Notes: generated by a model from the letters alone, not told the origin. A DNA stretch of 64,000 nt from Altererythrobacter epoxidivorans (GCF_001281485.1 NZ_CP012669.1:2722257-2786256); one strand, 5' to 3'. Shown: positions 1 to 9,047, numbered from the stretch's first letter. Numbers and translations are program-made.

Positions 1-739
1 CATGGTCGATTATCTCTACAAGCGCCTGCAGCGCAAAGGTTACACAGAGCGTGACGTGCGGCGCATGGTGAACCAGGAACGCAACGTTTTTGCCGCCCTG
101 CTGGTCGCGCTCGGCCATGGCGATGCAATGATCTCGGGCCTGACGCGGACCTTCGCGCAGACCGCGCGCGAGGTGAACCTGGTGCTCGATCCAAAGCCCG
201 ATGCAGTGCCTTTCGGCGTGCATATGATGATCGGCAAGAACCACACCACCTTCCTTGCCGATACCACGATCAACGAACGTCCGACCGCGAGCATGCTGGC
301 GCACATTGCCAAGGAAACGGCCGCCGTGGCGCGGCGCATGGGCCACGAACCGCGCGTCGCCTTCCTCAGCTATTCGACCTTCGGCAATCCGTCGGGCCAA
401 TGGCTGGGCAACATCCGCGATGCTGTGGCCATCCTCGATTCCGACGAGACCGTGAACTTCGAATACGAAGGCGAAATGGCCCCCGACGCGGCGCTCAACC
501 CCAAGGTGATGGAGCTCTATCCCTTCAGCCGCCTTTCGGCACCCGCCAACGTCCTGATCATGCCGGGCCTGCAATCGGCCAATCTGTCGGCAAAGCTGCT
601 GCGCGAACTCGCCGGCAATGCGACGGTCGGCCCGATGCTGATCGGGATGGAAAAGCCGGTGCAGATCGCGCCGATGACTGCCATCGCGCCCGACGTCCTT
701 ACGCTGTCGGTTCTTGCGGCGGCAGGCGTCGTCGGCTGA
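1..739 (+). CDS. maeB: NADP-dependent malic enzyme, C-terminal part (partial)
   Basis: Oxidatively decarboxylates malate to pyruvate in the cytoplasm. Only the last 245 or so residues are present; the gene enters from before the window, in the frame whose first full codon is at base 2. What is visible is the phosphotransacetylase-like regulatory domain that large MaeB enzymes carry after the catalytic half, with stretches such as GVHMMIGKNHTTFLADTTIN and LSYSTFGNPSG. A free phosphate acetyltransferase is the alternative, but these stretches read like the MaeB fusion. The TGA stop directly abuts the stop of the convergent aldehyde dehydrogenase, leaving no room for a terminator. Confidence 0.86.
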   Translation, partial: MVDYLYKRLQRKGYTERDVRRMVNQERNVFAALLVALGHGDAMISGLTRTFAQTAREVNLVLDPKPDAVPFGVHMMIGKNHTTFLADTTINERPTASMLAHIAKETAAVARRMGHEPRVAFLSYSTFGNPSGQWLGNIRDAVAILDSDETVNFEYEGEMAPDAALNPKVMELYPFSRLSAPANVLIMPGLQSANLSAKLLRELAGNATVGPMLIGMEKPVQIAPMTAIAPDVLTLSVLAAAGVVG

Positions 740-2110
740 TCAGCCGACCGGATAGACGATCGTCTTGAGGTTCATGAATTCGTGCAGGCCGAACTCGGCC
801 AGCTCGCGGCCATAGCCTGATCGCTTGATCCCGCCGAAAGGCGCCTCGACCTTCGACCCGTTGACGGCGTTGAAGGTCGTCATCCCGGCCTCGATTTCGC
901 TGGCGAAGCGCTCGCGCTCGTCAGCGTCATTTGTCCATACTGCCGAGCCGAGGCCGAAGGGGATCGCATTGGCGATCGCGATTGCGTGGTCGATGTCCTT
1001 CGCCTTGTAGAGCTGGCCGACGGGGCCGAAGATTTCGTCTGTGCCCGTTTCGCTGCCGATTTCGACATCGGTCAGCAGCCCGGTCGTCATCCACGCACCC
1101 GGACGGTCCAGCTTCTCGCCGCCAAAGAGCAGCGTGGCGCCATCCTTCTTCGCAGCAGCGACCTGCTCGATCACCGTATCGCGTTGATCGACGCTCGAAA
1201 GCGGCCCGAGCCTGGTGTCGTCGTCCATCGGGTCGCCCGGTTCGACGGCTTTCAGCGCATCGATGAAGCGCCCGGCGAAATTGTCGTAGATGTCGGCATG
1301 TACAATGGTCCGTTTGCCGCAGATGCAACTCTGGCCGTTATTCTGGATGCGCGCGAAAACCGCGTCTTCCACCGCCTGCTCGATATCGGCGGACGGCATG
1401 ACGATGAAAGGATCGCTGCCGCCCAGTTCCATGACTGTTTTCTTGAGATGCTTGCCAGCCTGGGCGGCGACCGCTGAGCCTGCACCTTCGCTGCCGGTCA
1501 GGGTCGCGGCGACGATACGCGTGTCCGCGATGACGTCATTGATGGGGTCGGACGAAACGCACAGGTTCTGGAACAAGCCTTCTGGTGCGCCCGCTTCCAG
1601 CATCATCTCCTCGATGAGTTTTGCGGTCCCCTGCACGATACTCGCGTGCTTCAGCACACCGACATTGCCGGCCATGATCGTGGGTGCGAGGAAGCGCGCG
1701 ACCTGCCAGAACGGGAAGTTCCACGGCATGACGGCCAGCACCGGGCCCTGCGGCAGCCAGCGCCCTTCGGCATGTCCGCCATCCGACAGCTCCCACCGGC
1801 GTGGTTCGAGCATCTCCGGTCCGGCTTTCGCGAAATAGCGGAAGAGGCTGGCACATTTTTCGACCTCGGATCGCGCCTGCGAAATCGGCTTGCCCATTTC
1901 CATGGTGGCCTGGCGTGCAAGTTCTTCCAGCCTGTTTTCGTAAACATCGGCCAGCGCGCCGAGCAGCTGTGTGCGTTGATCGAGGCGCGAGCCGCGCCAG
2001 TCGCGGTAAGTGCGGATGGCCAGTTCGAGCTTCCGGTCGATGCCGTTGGCGTCGAGTACTTCATAGGTTTCGATGGATTCGCCGGTGGCCGGATTGACAG
2101 TGGTGATCAA
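740..2110 (-). CDS. NAD(P)-dependent aldehyde dehydrogenase, succinate-semialdehyde dehydrogenase-like
   Basis: A 456-residue member of the aldehyde dehydrogenase superfamily, which oxidises aldehydes to acids with NAD(P). Seen: Asn131 in the PWNFPFW motif, Lys154 in the cofactor site, Glu228 in MELGGSD, and catalytic Cys262 in NNGQSCICGKR. Two residues after the nucleophile is a second Cys where Ala is common in this family. The length and the short N-terminus fit the succinate-semialdehyde dehydrogenase (GabD/Sad-like) branch, but the substrate cannot be read from sequence. It diverges from the class V aminotransferase across about 115 bp that must hold both promoters. Confidence 0.88.
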   Translation of the reverse strand: MITTVNPATGESIETYEVLDANGIDRKLELAIRTYRDWRGSRLDQRTQLLGALADVYENRLEELARQATMEMGKPISQARSEVEKCASLFRYFAKAGPEMLEPRRWELSDGGHAEGRWLPQGPVLAVMPWNFPFWQVARFLAPTIMAGNVGVLKHASIVQGTAKLIEEMMLEAGAPEGLFQNLCVSSDPINDVIADTRIVAATLTGSEGAGSAVAAQAGKHLKKTVMELGGSDPFIVMPSADIEQAVEDAVFARIQNNGQSCICGKRTIVHADIYDNFAGRFIDALKAVEPGDPMDDDTRLGPLSSVDQRDTVIEQVAAAKKDGATLLFGGEKLDRPGAWMTTGLLTDVEIGSETGTDEIFGPVGQLYKAKDIDHAIAIANAIPFGLGSAVWTNDADERERFASEIEAGMTTFNAVNGSKVEAPFGGIKRSGYGRELAEFGLHEFMNLKTIVYPVG

Positions 2111-2224
2111 GGATTGCGCTCCGCTTCTGGGTACATCCCTTCAATGGATGCCGGGGCAGTGCGTTCCGTGGAATGGCCGCATCGAGGCAATTGCGGCCCC
2201 GCGTACGATCGTTACACAGGACTT

Positions 2225-3367
2225 ATGGAACCGATCCCCAGCCAGCGACATCGCTTCTCCATCCCGGACGAAATCCACTATCTCAACTGCGCCTATATGT
2301 CGCCGCTGTCGCATGATGTGACCGACGCGATTACGGGCGGTGCGCGCCGCAAGCAGACCCCGTGGACGACCTTCCCGGCCGATTTCTTCAGCGTTAGCGA
2401 GAATTTTCGTTCTCGCGCCGCGCAGCTTGTCCGGGTCGAGGCGGACAGTATCGCGATCGTTCCGTCTGTCAGTTATGCGCTTGCGGTCGCTGCCCGGAAC
2501 CTGTCGGTGAAGCGCGGACAGAACATCGTTACGCTGGCGGACCAGTTCCCCTCGAACGTCTATGTCTGGAGAGAGCTCGCTGCCGAAAGGGGCGCAGAAG
2601 TTGTCGCCGTCATGCGCGATGCCAACACTTGCTGGACCGAGGCAGTACTCGATGCGATCGGGCCGGATACTGCAATCGTCGCGGTGCCGCATTGTCACTG
2701 GGCGGACGGGCGGCTGGTCGACCTGGTTGCGGTCGGCAGGAAATGCCGCGAAACGGGCGCTGCGCTGGTGCTGGACCTGACCCAGTCATTGGGCGCACTG
2801 CCAGTCGATTTTGCCGAGGTGCAGCCGGATTTCGCCGTCGCGGCCTGCTACAAATGGCTAATGGGGCCCTATGGCGTCGGTATGCTCTATATCGATCCGA
2901 TGCACCACCAAGGCCAGTCGATCGAGCACAACTGGATCAACCGGGCCGGATCGGAAGATTTCTCTCGCCTGGTGGATTATCGCGACGATTTCCAGCCGGG
3001 CGCCCGCAGGTTCGACATGGGCGAGAAGTCCAATCCGCCATTGATGATGGGCGCTGTGGCCGCGTTCGATTTCCTGCTCGAATTCGGCGTGGAAGCCATC
3101 GCCGAAACGCTGGCAGCAAAAACCGACGCGATTGCGGACGAAGCTGCCGCCATCGGGCTTACCTCGGTGGGACGCGACGTACGCGCACCCCATTTCCTGT
3201 CTCTTGGATTTCCCGAAGGCGTCCCGGACGGGCTGACCGAAAGGCTGGCGGAAGAACGGGTTTACGTATCGCTGCGCGGCACTTCCCTGCGGGTTACCCC
3301 GCACCTCTACAACGAGGCAGCAGACAGCGCCGCGCTGATCGCGACGCTGCGAGACTGCCTCGGTTAG
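2225..3367 (+). CDS. Class V-fold PLP-dependent aminotransferase
   Basis: 380 residues, start ATG 2225. The open frame extends further upstream, but that part runs antisense through the aldehyde dehydrogenase. PLP features: Lys210 in CYKWLMGPYGVGM is the Schiff-base lysine, and Asp184 in LDLTQSLGALP should contact the pyridine nitrogen. This pattern is typical of the cysteine desulfurase/isopenicillin N epimerase/kynureninase-like superfamily. No desulfurase-type active-site Cys loop is evident, so an aminotransferase, epimerase or lyase is more likely; the substrate is unknown. The 3' end overlaps the convergent SDR gene by four bases. Confidence 0.83.
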   Translation: MEPIPSQRHRFSIPDEIHYLNCAYMSPLSHDVTDAITGGARRKQTPWTTFPADFFSVSENFRSRAAQLVRVEADSIAIVPSVSYALAVAARNLSVKRGQNIVTLADQFPSNVYVWRELAAERGAEVVAVMRDANTCWTEAVLDAIGPDTAIVAVPHCHWADGRLVDLVAVGRKCRETGAALVLDLTQSLGALPVDFAEVQPDFAVAACYKWLMGPYGVGMLYIDPMHHQGQSIEHNWINRAGSEDFSRLVDYRDDFQPGARRFDMGEKSNPPLMMGAVAAFDFLLEFGVEAIAETLAAKTDAIADEAAAIGLTSVGRDVRAPHFLSLGFPEGVPDGLTERLAEERVYVSLRGTSLRVTPHLYNEAADSAALIATLRDCLG

Positions 3368-4032
3368 AAGGGAATGTCCTCGCCCTTGTAGTCGGCGTAG
3401 CGGAAGCCGCCGCTGGCGTTTTCGATGACATCGGCAAGGCCGCTGACGCTTTCCTCGATCGTGAGCGGGGCCTGCGGTCCGCCCATGTCGGTTTTGACCC
3501 AGCCGGGATGGAGCGCGAGCGTCGCGATATTGCGCGGGCCGGCATCCTGTTCCGCAACGCCCTTTGCCAGCATGTTGAGCGCAGCCTTGCTGCTGCGGTA
3601 CAATTCGTAACCACCTGAGCTGTCGGCGATCGAACCCATCAGCGAAGTCATGAAGCCGAGCGTGCCGCCATCCTTGACGGCGGGCAGCAATGTCTTCGCG
3701 GCGCGCACCGGACCGAAGGCGTTGGTCATCATGACCTCTGCCACTTCATCGGCGGTCGCCTGTTCGCTCGATTGGTGGCGGGCGCCGGAAATGCCGGCGT
3801 TGACGAACAGCGCGTCTAGCTCGCCATTGCCGAAGCCGAGGTCAGCGTAGCTCGCCGGATCGGTGACATCTGCGGTAACAATGCGCAGCGCTTCGCATTC
3901 GAGCGCATGGAGATCGTCGCTTGTGGAACGTTCGCTCGCAACGACGTTCCATCCGCGCGCCAGGAATTCCTTTGCAAGGCCGAGGCCCAGGCCGCGCGAT
4001 GCACCGAAAATGAAAATGCTCTTGTCGCTCAT
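3364..4032 (-). CDS. SDR-family short-chain oxidoreductase
   Basis: 222 residues with the classical short-chain dehydrogenase layout: a GASRGLGLG nucleotide-binding turn at 10-18, NAG at 78-80, and a catalytic set of Ser130, Tyr145 and Lys149 (YRSSK). The arrangement resembles CsgA/sniffer-like SDRs, which are usually NADPH-dependent carbonyl reductases. The substrate is unknown. It is followed on the same strand by trmB after about 55 bp of upstream DNA, with no sign of functional linkage. Confidence 0.86.
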   Translation of the reverse strand: MSDKSIFIFGASRGLGLGLAKEFLARGWNVVASERSTSDDLHALECEALRIVTADVTDPASYADLGFGNGELDALFVNAGISGARHQSSEQATADEVAEVMMTNAFGPVRAAKTLLPAVKDGGTLGFMTSLMGSIADSSGGYELYRSSKAALNMLAKGVAEQDAGPRNIATLALHPGWVKTDMGGPQAPLTIEESVSGLADVIENASGGFRYADYKGEDIPF

Positions 4033-4089
4033 CGAAGATCCTCTCTCGTGTTCACAGGACCAGCGGGCGACCGGCCCATCTGTTCCCGC

Positions 4090-4791
4090 CTATTTGCGGC
4101 GATAGCGGAAGTGCCAGATTTCGTGTCCATAAACGGTGCGCGCCTTGTAGGCATAGCGGGTTTCGGGCCAGCCGGACGGGCGGACCTCCCAGCTTTCACG
4201 GTCTTTAACCTGCCATTCGAATGCGTCGGTGTGACGCTGCATGACCATCAATGCATGGCGGAGGTAAACCGGGTGATCGGTGCCGAAGCGGAATTCGCCG
4301 CCGGGCTTCAGCTTATCGGCAAACATCTGCACCGGGCCGTCGTTCATCATGCGCCGCTTGGCATGCTTGTTCTTCGGCCAGGGATCCGGATGCAGCAGGT
4401 AGAGCATGGTCAGCGAGCCATCGGGTACGCGTGACAGGACTTCCAGCGCATCGCCCATGTGCAGGCGGACGTTGGCGAGTGTGCCATCCTCGATGTGGGT
4501 CAGCGCCTGCGCCACGCCGTTGACGAAAGGTTCTGCCCCGATGAAACCGTGATTGGGCAGCAGGTCCGCGCGGTAGGCGAGATGCTCGCCGCCGCCGAAA
4601 CCGATCTCGAAATGAAGCGGGCGGTCATCGCCGAACAGGCGCTCGGCTGTGACCGGACCTTCTGCCGGAACCGCGATCTGCGGCAACAGATTGTCGACCA
4701 GCCCCTGCTGGCGCGCGCGCAGGGGTTTGCCCTGGCTGCGGCCATAGAGCCGGTTGAGCGTGGTCGGATCGCCTTCCTTGAATGCTGACAT
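4090..4791 (-). CDS. trmB: tRNA (guanine-N7-)-methyltransferase
   Basis: Methylates G46 of tRNAs at N7 using S-adenosylmethionine. 233 residues, normal for the family. The SAM-binding segment FEIGFGGGEH lies near residues 60-70, the family signature LHPDPWPKNKHAKRR about 130-145, and the C-terminal FGTDHP...WPETRYAYKA segment is typical. It lies downstream of ctrA on the same strand, but a strong terminator at 4809-4841 separates the two, so trmB needs its own promoter or read-through. Confidence 0.94.
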   Translation of the reverse strand: MSAFKEGDPTTLNRLYGRSQGKPLRARQQGLVDNLLPQIAVPAEGPVTAERLFGDDRPLHFEIGFGGGEHLAYRADLLPNHGFIGAEPFVNGVAQALTHIEDGTLANVRLHMGDALEVLSRVPDGSLTMLYLLHPDPWPKNKHAKRRMMNDGPVQMFADKLKPGGEFRFGTDHPVYLRHALMVMQRHTDAFEWQVKDRESWEVRPSGWPETRYAYKARTVYGHEIWHFRYRRK

Positions 4792-4804
4792 GGGGGCGCC
4801 CGAT

Positions 4805-4842
4805 AAAGAAAAACGCCCGAGGCGTGAAGCCCCGGGCGTTCA
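4805..4842 (-). terminator. Rho-independent terminator of ctrA
   Basis: On the minus strand a GC-rich stem (AACGCCCGGGGC paired with GCCTCGGGCGTT, short loop) is followed directly by a T-rich run ending TTTTTCTTT. It lies just past the ctrA stop codon and before trmB. Confidence 0.88.
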
Positions 4843-4869
4843 ATCCCGTCCAAGAGATTCAAACTGCTG

Positions 4870-5565
4870 TCAGGCAGCTTCTGCCTGCTCGTCCGGATCG
4901 CGAAGCACGTAGCCGCGGCCCCAGACGGTTTCGATGTAGTTTTCGCCGCCGCATGCGTGGCTGAGCTTCTTGCGCAGCTTGCAGATGAAGACGTCGATGA
5001 TCTTGAGTTCCGGCTCGTCCATCCCGCCATACAGGTGGTTGAGGAACATTTCCTTGGTCAGCGTGGTGCCCTTGCGCAGCGAAAGCAGCTCGAGCATCGC
5101 GTATTCCTTGCCGGTCAGGTGGACGCGGGCGCTGTCGACTTCGACGGTTTTCGCATCGAGGTTCACTGCCAGCTTGCCGGTGCGAATGATCGACTGGCTA
5201 TGGCCCTTCGAACGGCGCACCACGGCGTGGATGCGAGCGACCAGCTCTTCACGGTGGAACGGCTTGGTCACGTAATCGTCGGCACCGAAGCCAAACGAAC
5301 GGATCTTGCTGTCCATTTCCGCGATACCCGAAAGGATCAGCACTGGCGTCTGCACCTTGGCCACGCGCAGTTTCTTAAGCACGTCGTAGCCATGCATGTC
5401 GGGCAGGTTCAGGTCGAGCAGGATGATGTCGTAATCATACAGCTTACCCAGATCCAGACCCTCTTCGCCGAGGTCGGTCGAATAGACATTAAAGCCTTCG
5501 GTCGTGAGCATAAGCTCGATGGCCTTGGCAGTTGTCGGTTCGTCCTCAATCAAAAGCACGCGCAT
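4870..5565 (-). CDS. ctrA: Cell-cycle response regulator CtrA
   Basis: An OmpR-type response regulator, 231 residues, that in alphaproteobacteria controls cell-cycle, division and motility genes by binding TTAA-N7-TTAA boxes. Receiver domain 1-115 with acidic pocket Glu7-Asp8 and phospho-acceptor Asp51 ([15 protein letters not shown]), Lys in YVTKPF, then a winged-helix DNA-binding domain ending [14 protein letters not shown] and WGRGYVL. The match to CtrA is almost family-diagnostic. A terminator follows it and a complex regulatory region precedes it: a CtrA-like box, four GANTC methylation sites and a DnaA box (listed separately), consistent with autoregulation and cell-cycle timing. Confidence 0.97.
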   Translation of the reverse strand: MRVLLIEDEPTTAKAIELMLTTEGFNVYSTDLGEEGLDLGKLYDYDIILLDLNLPDMHGYDVLKKLRVAKVQTPVLILSGIAEMDSKIRSFGFGADDYVTKPFHREELVARIHAVVRRSKGHSQSIIRTGKLAVNLDAKTVEVDSARVHLTGKEYAMLELLSLRKGTTLTKEMFLNHLYGGMDEPELKIIDVFICKLRKKLSHACGGENYIETVWGRGYVLRDPDEQAEAA

Positions 5566-5656
5566 GGGTGGTTCCCCCTTTGCCCCAAAGCTTGTGGTAA
5601 CCTCTCGCTAAGAGCGGTTGCCAGGAATTAACCACACAAGGTCTGAACGGAAAAGG

Positions 5657-5671
5657 TTAATTTCTCGTAAA
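5657..5671 (-). promoter_or_regulatory. Candidate CtrA box upstream of ctrA
   Basis: Minus-strand TTTA-CGAGAAA-TTAA followed by CC: one mismatch from TTAA-N7-TTAA, with the favoured C after the second half. It lies about 90 bp upstream of the ctrA start. Autoregulation of ctrA is known in Caulobacter; binding here is inferred. Confidence 0.6.
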
Positions 5672-5677
5672 CCGAGG

Positions 5678-5717
5678 GATTCCAAGGAGTCGCGCGCCAA
5701 TGTGAGTCTTTTGAGTC
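5678..5717. promoter_or_regulatory. Cluster of four GANTC (CcrM-type) sites
   Basis: GATTC at 5678, GAGTC at 5687, GAGTC at 5704 and GAGTC at 5713: four sites in 40 bp. The last two sit in a direct repeat (TGAGTC, 9 bp apart). GANTC is the target of the alphaproteobacterial CcrM adenine methyltransferase, and its methylation state controls ctrA transcription with GcrA in Caulobacter. Confidence 0.6.
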
Positions 5718-5721
5718 ACAC

Positions 5722-5730
5722 TTATCCACA
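5722..5730 (+). promoter_or_regulatory. Perfect DnaA box between ctrA and a divergent gene
   Basis: TTATCCACA is an exact match to the strong DnaA box consensus. It lies about 157 bp upstream of ctrA and the same distance upstream of the gene at 5887, next to the GANTC cluster. A single box does not make an origin; a transcriptional role is more likely. Confidence 0.6.
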
Positions 5731-5886
5731 GGCTGCGAGGGGTTTGGCGGCGGCAGATCCAGCGGTGTCGGAAATTTACTATTCGCCGCGCGGGCTTTCG
5801 CCGATAGGGCGCGCCTCGCGTCTCTTGTGCCCGACGATCCATGAGGCCGGACGCTCGATTGACTGGCAGTGCTCAAGGAGACTTAC

Positions 5887-6555
5887 ATGTATTTTCGCGG
5901 TTCGACTTTGGGTTTTGCCGCGCTGGTTGCGGCCGCGTCCCATTCGCCGGCACAGTCCCAGCAGTTGAGCCAGGAAACGCAGCAGTCTTACCTGTCTTTG
6001 TGCGGTCTCTCCGCCAAGACCAGTATTACCTACGAATTCATGGGCGATCCGGATTTTGGCGCGAACGATGCCGCTCCGGTTGTCGCTTTCGATCCTGCGA
6101 CGCATCCGGACGGCGCGCTCGCGTGTATTCCACTGCGCTCTCCCGGAACAGCGTGGCCGCAGGGCGGAATGTATATCTATTCCGACGGTTCGGTCCGGGG
6201 GAAATTCACGAACACTATCGCGGGCATCCGGCTCGGGGTGACGGAAAGTACAGCTGTGATCGGAGCGAGCGCCGGAAAGCAAGGCGACAGCGCGATCTAT
6301 GACACGATAGAATGGAGCGAGTTCAACGTGACGTCAGCTGGCGGATTCTTCGGCGGGGCCGAGGCGGAAGGGAATGGCGCGCGGATCGGGCGCGGTCTCC
6401 AAGCCATTCGCAGCGGGGGCGCGGTCTATTTCGAATTCAAGTCGGAGAACGGTATGCCGGCCAATGTCTGGCGCCCTTTCCAGGTCGACCGGATGGCCTA
6501 TCCTGCCCGCGCAAGCGCCAAGGCAATCTGGGCAGCGCTGAACTGGAAACGCTAG
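5887..6555 (+). CDS. Secreted protein of unknown function
   Basis: 222 residues, not recognised. The start is ATG 5887 because AAGGAG lies six bases before it; an in-frame GTG at 5869 has no such site. The N-terminus MYFRGSTLGFAALVAAASHSPAQSQQ is a signal peptide with a likely cut near SPAQS, so the product is periplasmic or exported. The mature part is mixed alpha/beta-looking with two Cys (about 40 and 80) that could form a disulfide. It diverges from ctrA across 321 bp, so it may share the DnaA/GANTC control region. Confidence 0.7.
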   Translation: MYFRGSTLGFAALVAAASHSPAQSQQLSQETQQSYLSLCGLSAKTSITYEFMGDPDFGANDAAPVVAFDPATHPDGALACIPLRSPGTAWPQGGMYIYSDGSVRGKFTNTIAGIRLGVTESTAVIGASAGKQGDSAIYDTIEWSEFNVTSAGGFFGGAEAEGNGARIGRGLQAIRSGGAVYFEFKSENGMPANVWRPFQVDRMAYPARASAKAIWAALNWKR

Positions 6556-6614
6556 AAAGAGAAACCGGGCGAAGGTGGTTAGAACGCCAGGCTCACGTCC
6601 GGACTCGCCTTTAG

Positions 6615-8057
6615 CTAAAGCCCCCGCAGCTTCTTCTGGCGCCGGCGCTGGGCCGATGATCCGATTCCGATTGCCTCGCGATATTTGGCCACCGTGCGGC
6701 GGGCAAGGTCGAAGCCTTCGCCCTTGAGCATATCGACGAGTTTCTGGTCCGACAGCACCTTGTCGCCTTCAGCATCGATCAGTGCCTTGATCCGTGCCTT
6801 GACCGCTTCGGCGCTGGCGCCTTCGCCATCCGAGGAACTGACCCCGCTGGTAAAGAAGTACTTCAATTCGAAGCAGCCGCGATCGCAATGGAGGTACTTG
6901 TTGCTGGTGACGCGGCTGACAGTGCTTTCGTGCATGTCGATCGCCTCGGCCACTTCACGCAAGGTAAGCGGTTTCAGTTCCGATACCCCGCGAAGGAAGA
7001 AGCCGCGCTGTTTCTTCACGATCTCGGCGGCGGTCTTGAGGATCGTCTTCTGCCGTTGGTCGAGTGCCTTGATCAGCCAGTTTGCATCGGCGAGCTTTTC
7101 GCGCAGCCAGCTTTGCGCTTCCTTGCCGGGCGACCCGTTGCGCAGTTCGACGTAGTAATCGCGGTTGACGATCAGCCGGGGCAGCGTCGCCTCGTTCAGG
7201 GCAATATCCCAACCTTCGCCCTTGGCCTGGGTGACGAGAATGTCCGGCACGACCGCAGCGGCGGCAGAGCTGCCAAAGGCGAGGCCGGGCTTGGGATCAT
7301 AGCTGCGCAGTTCGGCCAGCATGTCGGCGAAGTCTTCGTCATCGACATCGCACATGCGTTTGAGCCGGGCAAAATCGCCGCGCGCGACCAGTTCGAGATT
7401 GTCGATCAGCCGCGCCATGCACGGATCGTAGCGGTCGGCTTCGCGCGCCTGCAGCGCAAGGCATTCGGAAAGATTGCGCGCACCGACCCCTGTCGGATCG
7501 AGCGACTGGACAACCGCCAGTGCGCCTTCGGCTTCCGCCATCGAAACGGACAGGTCTGCGGCCAGCGCCCTGAGCTCGCCGACGAGGTAGCCTGCGTCGT
7601 CCAATTGCCCGATGATTGCCCGCGCTATGAATGCCTGCCTGTCGGAAGTCGCTGCCGGGCCAACCTGTTCTTCGAGGTGATCGGCCAAGGTGAGATCAGC
7701 GGTGCTGCGTTCTTCCAGCGCGGGTAACCCGTCGATCTGGGAGCCGGTGGCTCCTGCCGCGCCCCAGTCGCCATCGCCCGTGTCGCGGTCCCGGTCGAGC
7801 GCAGACGTATCGATGTCGAGCGCCTGTTCACCTTCGCCCGGGGTCGCATCATGGATGTCGGTATTTTCGGCAGAAGGCTCGCGGTCTTCCACGCGCATCT
7901 CGCCCGCTTCGAGCAAGGGGTTCGCTTCCAGTGCCTCGCCGATGAAGGCTTCTATTTCGAGATTGCTTGCCGCCAGCAGCTTGATCGCTTGCTGCAACTG
8001 CGGCGTCATCACCAGTGACTGGGATTGCCTTAGGTCTAACCTCGGACCCAGCGCCAT
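6615..8057 (-). CDS. rpoN: RNA polymerase sigma-54 factor RpoN
   Basis: The alternative sigma factor for promoters opened by AAA+ activators (nitrogen and other adaptive genes). 480 residues, family length. Region I is Gln/Leu-rich (LRQSQSLVMTPQLQQAIKLLAASNLEI), then an acidic region II, the core-binding domain, and a C-terminal DNA-binding domain with the diagnostic RpoN box ARRTVAKYRE at 452-461. It is directly downstream of lptB on the minus strand with a 20 bp gap, the common lptB-rpoN order in proteobacteria. Confidence 0.96.
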   Translation of the reverse strand: MALGPRLDLRQSQSLVMTPQLQQAIKLLAASNLEIEAFIGEALEANPLLEAGEMRVEDREPSAENTDIHDATPGEGEQALDIDTSALDRDRDTGDGDWGAAGATGSQIDGLPALEERSTADLTLADHLEEQVGPAATSDRQAFIARAIIGQLDDAGYLVGELRALAADLSVSMAEAEGALAVVQSLDPTGVGARNLSECLALQAREADRYDPCMARLIDNLELVARGDFARLKRMCDVDDEDFADMLAELRSYDPKPGLAFGSSAAAAVVPDILVTQAKGEGWDIALNEATLPRLIVNRDYYVELRNGSPGKEAQSWLREKLADANWLIKALDQRQKTILKTAAEIVKKQRGFFLRGVSELKPLTLREVAEAIDMHESTVSRVTSNKYLHCDRGCFELKYFFTSGVSSSDGEGASAEAVKARIKALIDAEGDKVLSDQKLVDMLKGEGFDLARRTVAKYREAIGIGSSAQRRRQKKLRGL

Positions 8058-8077
8058 GGTTCAATTCCCGCCTGAAC

Positions 8078-8857
8078 TCACAGCGTAAAGCCTTCGCCCA
8101 GATACAGGCGACGGACATTTTCATCGGCCACGAGATCCTGCGGGGTCCCGGCAAACAGCACCTGTCCGCCATAGATGATGCATGCACGGTCGACGATATC
8201 GAGCGTTTCGCGGACGTTGTGATCTGTGATCAGCACGCCGATGCCGCGTTTCTTCAGGTCTTTCACGAGATCGCGAATATCGCTGATCGACAGCGGGTCG
8301 ATCCCTGCAAATGGTTCGTCGAGCAGCATGATCGAAGGCTTGGCCGCCAGCGCGCGGGCGATTTCGCAGCGGCGCCGTTCACCGCCCGAAAGCGCCATCG
8401 CAGGCGAGGAGCGCAGACGTTCGATATGGAATTCTTCCAGCAGGCGCTCCAGCTCCTGCGCGCGGGTTTCGGCGTCGGGCTCGACCATTTCGAGCACGCA
8501 GTTGATATTCTGCTCGACCGTCATCCCGCGGAAGATCGACGTTTCCTGGGGCAGGTAGCCGAGGCCGAGGATCGCCCGGCGGTACATCGGCAGGTTGGTG
8601 ACGTCTTCACCGTCCATCAGGATGCGTCCGGCATCCGGACGCACGAGACCCATGATGGAATAGAAGCAGGTCGTCTTGCCGGCACCATTGGGACCGAGCA
8701 GGCCGAGTACCTCTCCCTTGCCCACGGTCAGGGAAATGTCGGTCAGCACTGCGCGCTTGTCATAGCTCTTGGCTATGGAAATGACTTCCAGCCCGCCATT
8801 GGGCATGGGGGCGGTGGCGTCGGCTGCGCTCGCAGTCATGGTATCGGCGTCGCTCAT
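8078..8857 (-). CDS. lptB: LPS export ABC transporter ATPase LptB
   Basis: Cytoplasmic ATPase that powers extraction of lipopolysaccharide from the inner membrane with LptFG. The start is placed at ATG 8857 (MSDADTMTAS...), giving 259 residues; the open frame runs on to 9082 but enters unrelated upstream sequence. Walker A GPNGAGKT 55-62, Q-loop LPQETSIF, signature LSGGERRR, Walker B IMLLDEPFAGIDP, and switch His in LITDHNVRETL. The extension before GGLEVISIAKSYD is somewhat longer than in E. coli LptB. First gene of the lptB-rpoN pair. Confidence 0.95.
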   Translation of the reverse strand: MSDADTMTASAADATAPMPNGGLEVISIAKSYDKRAVLTDISLTVGKGEVLGLLGPNGAGKTTCFYSIMGLVRPDAGRILMDGEDVTNLPMYRRAILGLGYLPQETSIFRGMTVEQNINCVLEMVEPDAETRAQELERLLEEFHIERLRSSPAMALSGGERRRCEIARALAAKPSIMLLDEPFAGIDPLSISDIRDLVKDLKKRGIGVLITDHNVRETLDIVDRACIIYGGQVLFAGTPQDLVADENVRRLYLGEGFTL

Positions 8858-9047
8858 GGCTGCAGCTTTAGCAGCCTGAAACAGCCAATAAACCCCCATC
8901 TTCGCCATTTGGCAGGATTTGTGCATGGCGCGTAGCGGAGGAGATGCGCTGCGAAAATGCGCATTAAGGTTACGCCGCTTGCAAGTTTGCCGACAGTTTG
9001 AAATAACTTCGAGTCGGAAGAGGGACTCTAACGGGGGAGATAGTCGA

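Noticed and set aside
5722..5730. Replication origin near ctrA
   Set aside because: Only one DnaA box and no AT-rich unwinding region, hemE, dnaA or parAB nearby; listed only as a regulatory box.
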